A stretch of DNA of 64,000 nucleotides from Bradyrhizobium diazoefficiens (GTDB lineage: Bacteria; Pseudomonadota; Alphaproteobacteria; Rhizobiales; Xanthobacteraceae), in assembly GCF_018131185.1 (NCBI RefSeq), contig NZ_JAFCJE010000012.1, positions 1 through 64,000 on the forward strand, in the 5' to 3' direction. Position 1 is the stretch's first letter; each line of letters opens with the position of its first letter. Positions 41,580 through 50,096 of the stretch are shown piece by piece. Below the pieces are notes generated by a model. That model ran no database searches, was not told the DNA's origin, and saw only the letters and a program-made list of their open reading frames with translations. The translations under genes were made by a program, and so were the position numbers.

Positions 41580-42146
41580 TTACCTCAGCAGGAGATACCG
41601 GACCGGATTGTCGTCGCATTGACCCGCGCCACACTCCAGCACGGTGGACAGGAGATTTGCGGCAACCAGCAAAACGAAAATCGCGAACACAGCGTTCGAC
41701 GCTTGCCCATCCATCGGCGCGTCTCCGTTCCCGTTGCCAGTCGCATCCTTCAGGACAAAGATAAGGGCGACATAGCAGACGACCCCGACCGCAGCGACGA
41801 GAGCCCATGTGTAGAAATGCAGTCCGAACAGCGTCGAACCGTAGCCGGGATCGTCAGGCGCGAGATGCAGCGACACCTGCCGCATGGCAATGAAACCGGT
41901 GACGAGGCTGGCTATGAGGATCATCGCATAGTGCGACGGACGTTCACCGAGACGCAGGTTGAACAGAAAACCCATGCCGACCGCGATGAACCCGGCCCTT
42001 TGCAGCAGGCACAGCGGGCAAGGCAACTCGCCGAGTGCAAGCTGATAGTAGAAAGCGGCAGCCAGAACCGAGGAGATCCCGAGCAGTCCCAGCATATTCA
42101 GGATCGCGCCGACCGGTTGTTGTCCGCTCATCTCCGTGGTCCCCAT
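41580..42146 (-). CDS. DsbB-like thiol oxidoreductase with relocated second Cys pair
   Basis: 188 residues. The N-terminal half is DsbB-like: a first membrane helix, CPLC at 43-46 in the first periplasmic loop, then LLQRAGF and further helices (about 48-64, 75-92, 113-135). DsbB normally has a second Cys pair in periplasmic loop two; here that loop (MRQVSLHLAPDDPGYGSTLFG) has none. Instead CGAGQC (C172, C177) follows a fifth helix, which by inside-outside counting would also be periplasmic. It probably oxidises a DsbA-type partner and passes electrons to quinone. The neighbour upstream on the same strand is a DUF5993 protein. Confidence 0.85.
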   Translation of the reverse strand: MGTTEMSGQQPVGAILNMLGLLGISSVLAAAFYYQLALGELPCPLCLLQRAGFIAVGMGFLFNLRLGERPSHYAMILIASLVTGFIAMRQVSLHLAPDDPGYGSTLFGLHFYTWALVAAVGVVCYVALIFVLKDATGNGNGDAPMDGQASNAVFAIFVLLVAANLLSTVLECGAGQCDDNPVRYLLLR

Positions 42147-42156
42147 TTCGACGCCG

Positions 42157-42315
42157 TCAGAAGGAGAATTTCAGCGGATCGGTCGCGTGGTGGAGGAACC
42201 ATGCGACGGTGACGGCGATCGTCACGGTCCAGAGCGCATAGCCCGCTCCCGCGCGCGCACGCCAGATGCAGACGCAGCCGGCCAGCGCCAGCAGAAAGGG
42301 CAGAAACATGTACAT
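42157..42315 (-). CDS. DUF5993-like small membrane protein
   Basis: 52 residues from ATG at 42315, with AAGGAG about ten bases upstream; the longer frame to 42471 runs into tcuB. Two membrane segments: MFLPFLLALAGCVCIWRARAG and ALWTVTIAVTVAWFLHHATDPLKFSF. The ending WFxHHATDPLxxSF matches what I recall of DUF5993, found beside DsbB-like genes. It ends 10 bp before the dsbB-like start, so they form a pair. It may be an accessory subunit of that oxidoreductase. Confidence 0.75.
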   Translation of the reverse strand: MYMFLPFLLALAGCVCIWRARAGAGYALWTVTIAVTVAWFLHHATDPLKFSF

Positions 42316-42388
42316 GAGCGCGGGCTCCTTGGGCGATTCGCAACCCGTCGTAAACGGCCCAAGGGAATACGTCAGCGCCGCGCGCCCC

Positions 42389-43495
42389 TCAAGACCCGGC
42401 TTCGCTGCGCCGCTCCTGCGCGTAGCGCACCAGCGCCGCGAAACGGTAGATGCCGTGCACGAACTTGCCATAGGGCATGGTGATGAACAGCGCGAACACC
42501 GCGCCGAGATGCAGCGCCAGCAGCGCCCCCATCGCCGAGGTCTCGCGCAGGAGCAGAAGCGCCATGCCGGTGAGACCGGTCAGGAACAGCATGGCGATGA
42601 AGCCGACATCCATGCCGTAGCGGGACTCGGCGAGCAGCGCCGGATCACGCCGCATCCTGGCCACGAACAGGCCGATCGGTCCGACGATCAGACCCACGCC
42701 GCCGAGCGAGCCCAGCACCACCGGCAGGTCCCACCACGGATACGGCGCCTCGCGCCCGAGCAGGTAGTGATAGAGCGTCGCGACCGACGTCGCGGCAAAG
42801 CACAGCAGGAAGCCGTAGAACGTCAGGTGGTGATGCAGCTTGCGCCGGTCGGTGGGCTTGTCGTCCTCGTTGTAGCAGCCGACGCCGCCACCATGGAGAT
42901 AGCGCAGCTCGCCGCCGTCGCGGATCGCTTGGAAGATCGAGCCGCCGTCGGCGCGGCCGCCGATGGGCGGACCGATGTCGCGCCAGAACGCGCGCACGCT
43001 CATGATCAGCGCGAAAATGGCATAGAGAAAGACGGCGCTGAACAGCGCGGCCATCGCATTATGCGGCATCAGTCTGTAGAAGGCGCCGGGGCCGGTATGC
43101 ACGCCGAACAGCACGCTTCGGTCATTGAAGGCGACGAAGCCGAGGATGAAGGCAGCCATGCTGAGCGCAGCGACGATGCTGATGACGAGGCCGTTGCGCG
43201 CGAACGTGCCTGACAGCGCCCGCGGCCAGGCATAGGCCGCATAGGATTCGGCGCGCGCAATCGCCAGCGTCCTGGGAACGTTGACGTTGAACTCGTGCGG
43301 CGGCGAGAACTGGCAATCGACGTAGCAGGCGCCGCAGCCATGGCAGAGATTGGCGAGATAATTGAGGTCGCCGTCCGAGAAGGCGCGGCGCATCTCCATC
43401 GCCGGAAACACGGCGCACAGGCCCTCGCAATAGCGACAGGAATTGCAGACCGTCATCAGACGGTCGGCCTCGTCCAGGATCCTAGTTCCGTGCAT
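42389..43495 (-). CDS. tcuB: Tricarballylate utilization protein TcuB (Fe-S, membrane)
   Basis: 368 residues. Two ferredoxin-like Cys clusters near the N-terminus (CNSCRYCEGLCAVFP about 17-31; LCHGCGACYVDCQFSPP about 50-66) could hold two [4Fe-4S] centres. From about 105 there are six or more membrane helices with His residues (HHHLTFYGFLLCF, LYHYLLGREAPYPWWDLP, GKFVHGIYRF) as in heme- or quinone-linked membrane proteins. In Salmonella TcuB re-oxidises the FAD of TcuA, passing electrons to the respiratory chain. It overlaps the tcuA end by 14 bp, so they are translationally coupled. No tcuC transporter is present. Confidence 0.88.
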   Translation of the reverse strand: MHGTRILDEADRLMTVCNSCRYCEGLCAVFPAMEMRRAFSDGDLNYLANLCHGCGACYVDCQFSPPHEFNVNVPRTLAIARAESYAAYAWPRALSGTFARNGLVISIVAALSMAAFILGFVAFNDRSVLFGVHTGPGAFYRLMPHNAMAALFSAVFLYAIFALIMSVRAFWRDIGPPIGGRADGGSIFQAIRDGGELRYLHGGGVGCYNEDDKPTDRRKLHHHLTFYGFLLCFAATSVATLYHYLLGREAPYPWWDLPVVLGSLGGVGLIVGPIGLFVARMRRDPALLAESRYGMDVGFIAMLFLTGLTGMALLLLRETSAMGALLALHLGAVFALFITMPYGKFVHGIYRFAALVRYAQERRSEAGS

Positions 43496-44873
43496 GTTTC
43501 GCCGCTTCCCGTCCTGCGATCCGTCCGAACACGCTGCCGATGGTCATGCCCATGCCGGCGGCATAGCCCTTGCCGAGCACGTTGCCGGCCATGATCTCGC
43601 CGGCCGCGAACATGTTGGCCGACGGCTTGCCGTCAGCCATCAGCATCCGCGCCTCCTTGTTCACCCGCGTGCCGAGATAGGTGAAGGTGATGCCGGGCCG
43701 CACCGGATAGGCGAGATAAGGCGGCGTCTCGATCTTGCGCGCCCAGTGCGTCTTGGGTGGCGTGATGCCCTCCGTGACGCAATCATCCAGAATGGTGTGA
43801 TCGAACGTTCCGGGCCGCACTGCCGCGTTGAACTCGGTGATGGTCTTTTCCAGCGCGGCCGGCTCGAGCTCCAGCTTGCCGGCGAGCTCTGCGATCGTTT
43901 GCCCGGCGATCGGCGGGAACAGGGTCGGCATGAAGCTGGTGACGACGGTCGAATCGAAGATGATGTAGGCGATCTGGTCGGGCTGCGCCGCGACCAGCCG
44001 CCCCCAGATCGCGTATCGCTTCGGCCAGATGTCCTCGCCCTCGTCGTAGAAGCGCTGGGCGTGCTTGTTGACGACGATGCCGAACACGACGGAGTCATGC
44101 CGGGTGATGATGCCGCCGTCGAATTTCGGCGCGCGGGCGTCGATCGCGACCGCATGGCACTGGGTGGGATCGCCGACCTCCTGCACGCCCTTGTCGAGCA
44201 GCATCTTCAGGATCGAGCCGCGGTTATAGGGCGTGCCGCGGATCAGGAAATTGTCGGCGGCCTCGCCCCAATATTGCTTCAGCCATTCGATGTTGGCCTC
44301 GAACCCGCCGGCGGCAGCCACCAGCGAGGTGGCGCGGATCTCGGTCTCGCCCTTGATCGGCCGCTTGAGGCGCGCGGCCAGAAACATGCCGTCCTCGACT
44401 ACGAGGTCGATGACTTCGGCGTCGTATGCGACATCGACGCCGAGCCGTTCGGCGGTGAGATAGAGCGCATTCAGCATCGCGCGTCCGCCGCCGAGGAAGA
44501 ACGAATTGGTGCGGCCAAGGCTGAGCGTGCCGCCGAGCGAGGGCTGCCAGCGCACGCCCTGCTCCACGATCCAGTTCAGGATGTCCTTGGACTCCTGGAT
44601 CATGTGGCGGGCGAGCACCTCGTCGGTCTGCCCGCCGGTGACGCGCAACAGATCCTCCCAGAACTCCTCCTCGGTGTAGGGACCGGTCAGGATCTCGGTC
44701 GCGGCGTCGTGGGCGCAGCGCATGTTGCGGGTGTGGCGGGTGTTGCCGCCGCGATAGAACTTTGGAGCCCCCTCGAGCACCAGCACCGAGGCACCGCTGC
44801 GGCGCGCCGAGATCGCCGCGCATAATGCCGCGTTGCCGCCGCCGATCACCAGCACATCGTACTTGCTACTCAT
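43482..44873 (-). CDS. tcuA: FAD-dependent tricarballylate dehydrogenase
   Basis: 463 residues. FAD-binding GGGNAALCAA at 9-18 at the N-terminus, succinate dehydrogenase/fumarate reductase-like middle (GVRWQPSLGGTLSLGRTNSFFLGGG, ATSLVAAAGGFEAN) and a C-terminal FAD-clamping GMGMTIGSVFGRIAGREAA. It oxidises tricarballylate to cis-aconitate, which enters the TCA cycle. It starts 151 bp from the divergent GntR regulator, whose likely operator lies in that gap. Paralogous enzymes act on other tricarboxylates, so substrate is inferred from the TcuAB pairing. Confidence 0.88.
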   Translation of the reverse strand: MSSKYDVLVIGGGNAALCAAISARRSGASVLVLEGAPKFYRGGNTRHTRNMRCAHDAATEILTGPYTEEEFWEDLLRVTGGQTDEVLARHMIQESKDILNWIVEQGVRWQPSLGGTLSLGRTNSFFLGGGRAMLNALYLTAERLGVDVAYDAEVIDLVVEDGMFLAARLKRPIKGETEIRATSLVAAAGGFEANIEWLKQYWGEAADNFLIRGTPYNRGSILKMLLDKGVQEVGDPTQCHAVAIDARAPKFDGGIITRHDSVVFGIVVNKHAQRFYDEGEDIWPKRYAIWGRLVAAQPDQIAYIIFDSTVVTSFMPTLFPPIAGQTIAELAGKLELEPAALEKTITEFNAAVRPGTFDHTILDDCVTEGITPPKTHWARKIETPPYLAYPVRPGITFTYLGTRVNKEARMLMADGKPSANMFAAGEIMAGNVLGKGYAAGMGMTIGSVFGRIAGREAAKHARN

Positions 44874-44952
44874 GATGCCTGCCCGATGGCGTCCGAATTA
44901 GAGACATTCTGTCCGTCAGCAGCCTGTCGATCGCGCCAAGCCATTGCGTACG

Positions 44953-44964
44953 TTTGTATACAAA
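44953..44964. promoter_or_regulatory. FadR/FCD-type GntR operator between tcuA and gntR
   Basis: TTTGTATACAAA is a perfect 12-bp palindrome matching the known FadR-subfamily consensus t.GTa(N0-3)tAC.a with no spacer. It lies 80 bp from tcuA and 60 bp from the GntR start, in the divergent region. A second partial GATATACA follows 4 bp later. Confidence 0.7.
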
Positions 44965-45023
44965 GATATACATAAGGCAAGCAAGCTGCCTTCTCTGCAT
45001 GGCACGATGCGTATCGAGGGACC

Positions 45024-45707
45024 ATGGCCAGACGTTCGGCAAAGGCAGACGGATCGATCGCGCGCGGCGCCGGCGTAGCACTGGGTGAAGCCGTTTTCCG
45101 GTCGCTTTGCGAGGCGCTGCAGGCCGGCAGCTACCGGGCCGGCGACCGGCTCCGCGAGGAGGAGGTCGCGCAGCGGCTGAAGGTCAGCCGCACGCCGGTT
45201 CGCGAAGCGCTGGGGCGTCTCGCCGCGCGCGGCTTTGTCGAGCCCGCCGGCGGCCGCGGGCTGATCGTGCGCAATCTCGACATTTCCGAGGTGCTCGAGC
45301 TGTACGCCATGCGCGAGATCATGGAAGGCGCCGCCGCACGCCTCGCCGCCGAGCACGCCTCCAACACGGAGATCGACGCGCTGCACGATATCGAGCAGGC
45401 TCTTGTCGACGCCCCGGCGGCGGACGCCGCCGAAATGGCGCGCCTCAATCGCGCCTTCCATGAGGCGATCTGCCGCGCCGCGCGCAACCGCTATCTCGAC
45501 AACGCCTCGCGGGAATTGCAGGACTGGATCGCTCTGCTCGGCCCGACCACCTTCACAGTGACGGGCCGTCCTTCAACCAGCCACGGCGAGCATCAGGCCA
45601 TCATCGAGGCCATCGCCGCCCGCGACGGCGACAAGGCCGAACGGCTCGCCCGCGCGCATATCCGCGAAGCACTGCGCTGCCGGCTCAAGCTGCTGCAAAA
45701 GCAGTAG
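45024..45707 (+). CDS. GntR-family regulator, FadR/FCD type
   Basis: 227 residues; the ATG follows GAGGGACC. The winged helix-turn-helix (about 20-85: SLCEALQAGSYRAGDRLREEEVAQRLKVSRTPVREALGRLAARGFVEPAGGRGLIV) is followed by an FCD effector domain (about 95-220) with the metal-site residues expected in LNRAFHEAI, HGEHQAIIEAI and RLARAHIREALR. Such domains bind small organic acids through a metal ion, which fits tricarballylate or citrate. Divergent from tcuAB; likely represses it. Convergent with the IclR gene, with a 5-bp gap. Confidence 0.88.
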   Translation: MARRSAKADGSIARGAGVALGEAVFRSLCEALQAGSYRAGDRLREEEVAQRLKVSRTPVREALGRLAARGFVEPAGGRGLIVRNLDISEVLELYAMREIMEGAAARLAAEHASNTEIDALHDIEQALVDAPAADAAEMARLNRAFHEAICRAARNRYLDNASRELQDWIALLGPTTFTVTGRPSTSHGEHQAIIEAIAARDGDKAERLARAHIREALRCRLKLLQKQ

Positions 45708-45712
45708 GACAC

Positions 45713-46468
45713 CTACCGCCTTGCCCTGCGCGCGGGACGCAGATCGTTCGCCGCGGCGGACAATGCATTGTCGAGCAGTTCGGTCGGACCGCCCAGCGCG
45801 CGCGTCAGGCGGATGGCGGCCTTCAGCAGCAGCGACGTCATCGCTTTGGTATTATCCGAGGTAAAGCGTGGCTTCGGCCCCGAGAGCGACAAGGCCCCGG
45901 CACATTTGCCGCCGGGACCGAACACCGGGCAGGCAAGGCCGGCGCAATCCGGATCACGCTCGCCGAAGGACACGGCGATGCACTCATCCCGGATCTTGTC
46001 GTATCCCTCGCCTTTCTCACCGTCGAAGGCGAGGATGACCCGGCCGGCCGCGCCGCGGTCGAGCGGCAGCAGCATGCCGGCCTCGACCCGGTCGAGCGTC
46101 GAGTGCTGGGAATCCACGCGAAAGACGCACAGCCGGCGCTTGGCATCATGTCGCACATGGTACGAGGGACTCTCGGTGCCATCGGCCACGAGCTGCCGCA
46201 TCAGCGGCACCACCCGATCATGCAAATTATTGCTGCGCTGGTAGACCGCTCCAAGCCGGAACGGCGTCGGGCCGAGATGATAGCGACCGTCGGCGAACTG
46301 AACGAGATAGCCGAATTCCTGCAACGACGTCATCAGCCGCAACAGCGTGCTTTTGTACATCTTGGTGCGTCGGGCCAGCTCGGCCAGCGTCATCGCCTCC
46401 GGTGCATCCTCGAAGGCCGCCAAAATGCTCAGAGCGCGGTCGACGGCTGCAACGCCGGGCGAAGGCAT
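45713..46468 (-). CDS. IclR-family transcriptional regulator
   Basis: 251 residues; ATG with AGGAGACC upstream. The winged helix (about 8-70: AVDRALSILAAFEDAPEAMTLAELARRTKMYKSTLLRLMTSLQEFGYLVQ) precedes the IclR effector domain (about 85-240: VPLMRQLVADGTESPSYHV, DRGAAGRVILAF, GLACPVFGPGGKCAGALSLSGP). It is the last gene of the minus-strand cluster starting at 49931. The likely effector is an organic acid or aromatic intermediate. A candidate operator is in front of the first gene of the cluster. Confidence 0.88.
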   Translation of the reverse strand: MPSPGVAAVDRALSILAAFEDAPEAMTLAELARRTKMYKSTLLRLMTSLQEFGYLVQFADGRYHLGPTPFRLGAVYQRSNNLHDRVVPLMRQLVADGTESPSYHVRHDAKRRLCVFRVDSQHSTLDRVEAGMLLPLDRGAAGRVILAFDGEKGEGYDKIRDECIAVSFGERDPDCAGLACPVFGPGGKCAGALSLSGPKPRFTSDNTKAMTSLLLKAAIRLTRALGGPTELLDNALSAAANDLRPARRARR

Positions 46469-46476
46469 GAGGTCTC

Positions 46477-47358
46477 CTACTTGGGAAATCCGGAGGGATC
46501 GATGAGCTTTGCGATGACGGGAAAATAAGCGTCCCCCATGCCCTTGTCGATCGTCTCCTGGAAGATCGTGCGCATCAGCGCAGCGCCCCTCAAGTTCAGC
46601 CCGGCCTGCGTGCCCAGCTCCAGCGCGTAGGAGAGATCCTTCATGGCATATTCGGTCGAGAAGGCGCGCAGCGGAAACTCCTTGGCGACGATCGCCTTCA
46701 TGCCGTGATTGCGCAGGGCGAAGCTGTCCGCCGATCCCTTGGAGAGCGTCTCCAGCAGCAGCTTCGGCTCGACGCCGCTGTGCTTGGCGATCGCGACGGC
46801 CTCAGCCAGCGCATTGACGGTCTCGAACAGCACCATGTTGTTGAGAATCTTCGTCACTTGCCCCGCGCCGGTTCCGCCACAGAGGGTGACATCCGTAGCG
46901 AAATGCCGGATCAGCGGCTCGACGGCGGCGAACTGCTGTTCTGTCGCGCCGACCATGACGCTGAGTGTGCCGTCCTGCGCCGCCTGGCGCGTGCGGGCGA
47001 TCGGCGCATCGATCCAGAGTGCGCCCTTCTCCGCGAGCTGTTCGGCGAAGGAGCGGGTTAGGCCGACGTCGGACGTACCGAGATCGATCACGGTCTGGCC
47101 GCGTTTGATTACCGGCAGGATGTCCTCGAATACCGACATCACATGCTTGGCGCTGGGCAGGCACAGGAAGATCGTCTCCGCGCCGGCGGCAATGTCGCCG
47201 ATCGACGCTGCCGCCGTAGCTCCGTCGGCCACGATCCGCGCCAGCGGCTCCGCGGCAAGGTCGAACGCGAGCACCGGTCGCCCACTCTTGCGCAACAGGT
47301 TGCGGCAGATCGGCTCGCCCATGACGCCAAGACCGATGAATCCAATCGAACCAGCCAT
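46477..47358 (-). CDS. NAD(P)-dependent 3-hydroxyisobutyrate dehydrogenase-family oxidoreductase
   Basis: 293 residues. Rossmann motif GFIGLGVMGEPI (about 6-17), followed by FDLAAEP, and the substrate signature around DAPIARTRQAA, where the usual DAPVSGG of the family is changed to DAPIART. The catalytic Lys is in GTGAGQVTKILNN (about 170). Members reduce or oxidise beta-hydroxy acids (3-hydroxyisobutyrate, tartronate semialdehyde, hydroxymethylglutarate); the altered motif suggests a divergent substrate. It lies 8 bp before the IclR gene in the same operon. Confidence 0.85.
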   Translation of the reverse strand: MAGSIGFIGLGVMGEPICRNLLRKSGRPVLAFDLAAEPLARIVADGATAAASIGDIAAGAETIFLCLPSAKHVMSVFEDILPVIKRGQTVIDLGTSDVGLTRSFAEQLAEKGALWIDAPIARTRQAAQDGTLSVMVGATEQQFAAVEPLIRHFATDVTLCGGTGAGQVTKILNNMVLFETVNALAEAVAIAKHSGVEPKLLLETLSKGSADSFALRNHGMKAIVAKEFPLRAFSTEYAMKDLSYALELGTQAGLNLRGAALMRTIFQETIDKGMGDAYFPVIAKLIDPSGFPK

Positions 47359-47420
47359 TCCTTAACTCTCCTCGAAAATCCTGCGATAGGGCGGACACGA
47401 GGCCCGCCCTATCGTTCCTG

Positions 47421-48617
47421 TCACTTCACCAGCGGACAGCCGCCCTCGCCCATCGGCCGGAATACTTCTTCACCCGGCTTGGAGCTGAGGACCCGATAGT
47501 AGTCATATTTGTATTTGGACTCCTCCGGCTTCTTTACCTGCACCAGATGCATGGTGTGCAGCACGCGCCCGTCGGGGCGGATGGCGACATCCTTGTTGTA
47601 CATATCATTGACCTTCAGCTCATGCATCTTGCCGGCAACAGCCGTCGCATCGGTGGTCCCGGCTGCCTTCACCGCAGCGAGATAGTGATGCACGCCGCTA
47701 TAGACGCCGGCCTGCACCATGCTCGCGACCTTGCCGTCCATCAGAGCGGCGTAGCGCTTCGACCAGGCCCGGGTGTGCTCGTTGAGGTCCCAGTAGAACG
47801 AGGTCGTCACCTGCAGGCCCTGGGTGACCTTCAGGCCGAGCGAATTCACGTCCGTGATGAAGACGAGCAGACCGGCGAGCTTCTGGCCACCCTCGACGAT
47901 GCCGAATTCGCCCGCCTGCTTGATGGCGGTCTGCACGTCCGCGCCCGATGTCGCGAGGCCGACGACGTCGGCCTTCGAGCCCTGCGCCTGCAACAAAAAG
48001 GACGCAAAATCAGCGGTGCCGAGCGGATGCGCGGCCGAGCCGATCACCTTGCCGCCGGCGGCCTCGATGAACTTCGTGGCGTCGCGCTGGAGCGCGTGGC
48101 CGAAGGCGTAATCGGCGGTCACGAAGTACCAGGTCTTGCCGCCGGCGCGCGTGATCGCGTCGCTGGTCAGCTTCGACAGCGCATAGGTGTCGTAATTGAA
48201 GTGGAAGCTGACCGGTGAGCAGGCCTTCCCGGTGAAGTCGGACGAGCCCGGACCGGAGATGACGAAGATCTTGTTCTTCTGCTTGGCGACCTCGAGGATG
48301 GCAAAGCCGGCCGAGGAGGCCGCGCCGTCGGCGATCATGTCGACGCCCTCATTGTCGAACCATTTTCGCGCAGTGGCCGAGGCGATGTCGGGCTTGTTCT
48401 GATGGTCGGCCGAGACAATCTCGATCTTCTTGCCGAGCAGCTCGTTGCCGAAATCCTCCGCTGCCAGCTTTGCGGCTGCGACTGAGCCTCGCCCGCCATT
48501 GTCGGCGAACACACCGGACTGGTCGTTGAGGACGCCGATCCTGATGACATTGTCGGCCGCGACCGCGGCACCCGTCTGTGCAGCCAGAACGACCGCGATC
48601 ATCCAACGCAACTTCAT
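47421..48617 (-). CDS. ABC transporter periplasmic binding protein (Leu/Ile/Val type)
   Basis: 398 residues from ATG at 48617, which has GGGAGG eight bases upstream; the frame's 30 earlier codons are ignored. Signal peptide LRWMIAVVLAAQTGAAVA, cleaved near 20. The mature part is a type I periplasmic-binding fold: IRIGVLNDQSGVFADNGGRGSVAAAKLAAEDFG, FVISGPGSSDFTG, TWYFVTADYAFGHALQRDATKFIEAAGG. Such proteins bind amino acids, amides or aromatic acids. No permease or ATPase gene is adjacent, so it is an orphan in this window. Operon with the hydrolase (22 bp upstream) and dehydrogenase (62 bp downstream). Confidence 0.9.
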   Translation of the reverse strand: MKLRWMIAVVLAAQTGAAVAADNVIRIGVLNDQSGVFADNGGRGSVAAAKLAAEDFGNELLGKKIEIVSADHQNKPDIASATARKWFDNEGVDMIADGAASSAGFAILEVAKQKNKIFVISGPGSSDFTGKACSPVSFHFNYDTYALSKLTSDAITRAGGKTWYFVTADYAFGHALQRDATKFIEAAGGKVIGSAAHPLGTADFASFLLQAQGSKADVVGLATSGADVQTAIKQAGEFGIVEGGQKLAGLLVFITDVNSLGLKVTQGLQVTTSFYWDLNEHTRAWSKRYAALMDGKVASMVQAGVYSGVHHYLAAVKAAGTTDATAVAGKMHELKVNDMYNKDVAIRPDGRVLHTMHLVQVKKPEESKYKYDYYRVLSSKPGEEVFRPMGEGGCPLVK

Positions 48618-48639
48618 AATATACGCCTCCCGTTTACGA

Positions 48640-49491
48640 CTATTGCTTATCGAGGATGTCTTGCAGCACCGGCGCGATATAGCGGCGGAACTGATCTGGG
48701 TTTTCACTCATCGGAAAATGGCCGAGCCGCTCCATCACGGTTGCCTGCGCGCCGGGAATGCCGGCGGCGGTCCGCAGCGTGTCCTGCGTCGTGCAGGAGA
48801 AATCGTACTCCCCGGTCAGCAGATAAAGCGGACACTGGTTGACATCGATGCTGGCCGTGCGGCCGCGCAGATCGCCATCGACGCGATAGAAATAGAGATC
48901 GCCCTTGAAGATGCCGGGGCCGCCCTGCTTGTAACCCCACAACGTCTCGTCACGTGCAGCCGCGGGGCCACCGGGCGCGATCAGGCCCGAAACCAGCGCG
49001 GCGCAGACCTCGCCGCCATGAACGTCCGGCCGGTTCAGCCAGGTCGTGTCGTACCAGGGCTGCTGGAAGTCCGCGGCTTCGAGCCCGATCAGAGCGCGAA
49101 ACTCGCGGGCATGTTCGATGGCGAGATTGAGCACGATACGGCCGCCGATCGAGCACCCCATCACCACCGGCCGCTCCAGCTTGAGCGCGTCGCAGAACGC
49201 GCGAATGGTCGCGGTGTAGCTCGCGGTGGTCAGCCGGTACTCGCTGCCATATTGGCTGTCCGGCGGGTTGGACTTGCCGTGCCAGGGCATATCGAAGGCG
49301 ATAACGCGGAAACACCTGGTGAACTCGTCATCGACGAGCAGGTGACGCCACTGCCGGGCATCGGAGCCCGCGGTGTGCAGGCAAACCAGGGGGATGCCGC
49401 TGCCGTTTTCCTCGAAATAGATCCTGTTGATCTCGCCGTCGATATCGACATGCACGTAGCGCCCCACGATCGGCTCGATGAAGCCGTTCAT
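48640..49491 (-). CDS. Alpha/beta hydrolase
   Basis: 283 residues. Core motifs: LVCLHTAGSDARQW (oxyanion loop region), FDMPWHGKSNPP, the nucleophile elbow GCSIGG (Ser 114), an acidic residue in LLTGEYDFSC (about 230) and a His in RLGHFPMSENP (about 262), so a complete Ser-Asp-His triad. Substrate is unknown; related enzymes hydrolyse ring-cleavage products or esters. The start codon overlaps the stop of the preceding SCP2-like gene by 4 bp (ATGA), indicating translational coupling. Confidence 0.88.
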   Translation of the reverse strand: MNGFIEPIVGRYVHVDIDGEINRIYFEENGSGIPLVCLHTAGSDARQWRHLLVDDEFTRCFRVIAFDMPWHGKSNPPDSQYGSEYRLTTASYTATIRAFCDALKLERPVVMGCSIGGRIVLNLAIEHAREFRALIGLEAADFQQPWYDTTWLNRPDVHGGEVCAALVSGLIAPGGPAAARDETLWGYKQGGPGIFKGDLYFYRVDGDLRGRTASIDVNQCPLYLLTGEYDFSCTTQDTLRTAAGIPGAQATVMERLGHFPMSENPDQFRRYIAPVLQDILDKQ

Positions 49492-49931
49492 GACGCGCCT
49501 CCAAAGCCGTGCTGTCTTGGCAGCGCCAGGAGATCCTTGAAGTACTGAAGATGCGCCATGAAGGGATGCAGATCGCCTTCAAGCGCCGCCTGCCCGCGCT
49601 TGGTCAGCGCCAGCAGATCATGCCAGCCGGCCGGCGGCATCTGCTGCCAATAGGCGGCAAGCGCGGCCGGCCTCGCGCGATAGGCGAACCGCCACGTGCG
49701 CATCAGGACAGGCGCCGGCGTCATATCCACGATCTGCCCGGCGCGGATGGCGACGTGAAACGGCTGCGTGCTCGGCCCAAGCAGGCAATCGACATCCAGC
49801 CAGCGCCCACGGGCAGTCAGGGCCTCGTCGCGGGCGAGCAGGTCGGGAATCGCCTTGAAGGCCTCGATGACAGCATCGGGTGTGAACGGCACCGGTGAAT
49901 CGTCGTCCGGACGGTCGCGTTCGGCATCCAT
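49488..49931 (-). CDS. SCP2-like sterol-carrier-type protein, first gene of catabolic cluster
   Basis: 147 residues from ATG. The order FHVAIRAGQIVDMTPAPVLMRTWRFAYRARPAALAAYWQQMPPAGWHDLLALTKRGQAALEGDLHPFMAHLQYFKDLLALPR resembles an SCP2 sterol-binding domain (basic/aromatic strands, then a GxxALxGD-type turn and a hydrophobic C-terminal helix). SCP2 domains bind hydrophobic ligands. Here it leads an operon with a hydrolase, binding protein and dehydrogenase, suggesting it handles a hydrophobic substrate. Domain call is by eye and tentative. A candidate IclR operator is 20 bp upstream of the start. Confidence 0.6.
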   Translation of the reverse strand: MDAERDRPDDDSPVPFTPDAVIEAFKAIPDLLARDEALTARGRWLDVDCLLGPSTQPFHVAIRAGQIVDMTPAPVLMRTWRFAYRARPAALAAYWQQMPPAGWHDLLALTKRGQAALEGDLHPFMAHLQYFKDLLALPRQHGFGGAS

Positions 49932-49950
49932 CGTTTCGTCCCCCGTGTTT

Positions 49951-49969
49951 CGTTCTATCTAACAGAACG
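49951..49969. promoter_or_regulatory. Candidate IclR-type operator before the catabolic cluster
   Basis: CGTTCT-N7-AGAACG is a 19-bp dyad with perfect 6-bp arms, 20 bp upstream of the first gene (start 49931). IclR-family proteins typically bind such GTTC/GAAC-armed palindromes. A second GTTCTAT half site lies near 49988. Position near the start would give repression. Confidence 0.5.
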
Positions 49970-50096
49970 TTATTCTATTTCTATTTCAGTTCTATACATG
50001 GCTTGCGAGCGAACTCAAGTGCGCAGAAGTTAGCTCCGATGCGAGGAGGCGTGGCGCCGGGGAGATGAGCTTGTCCTGCCGCGGGTCGGCTTGATC

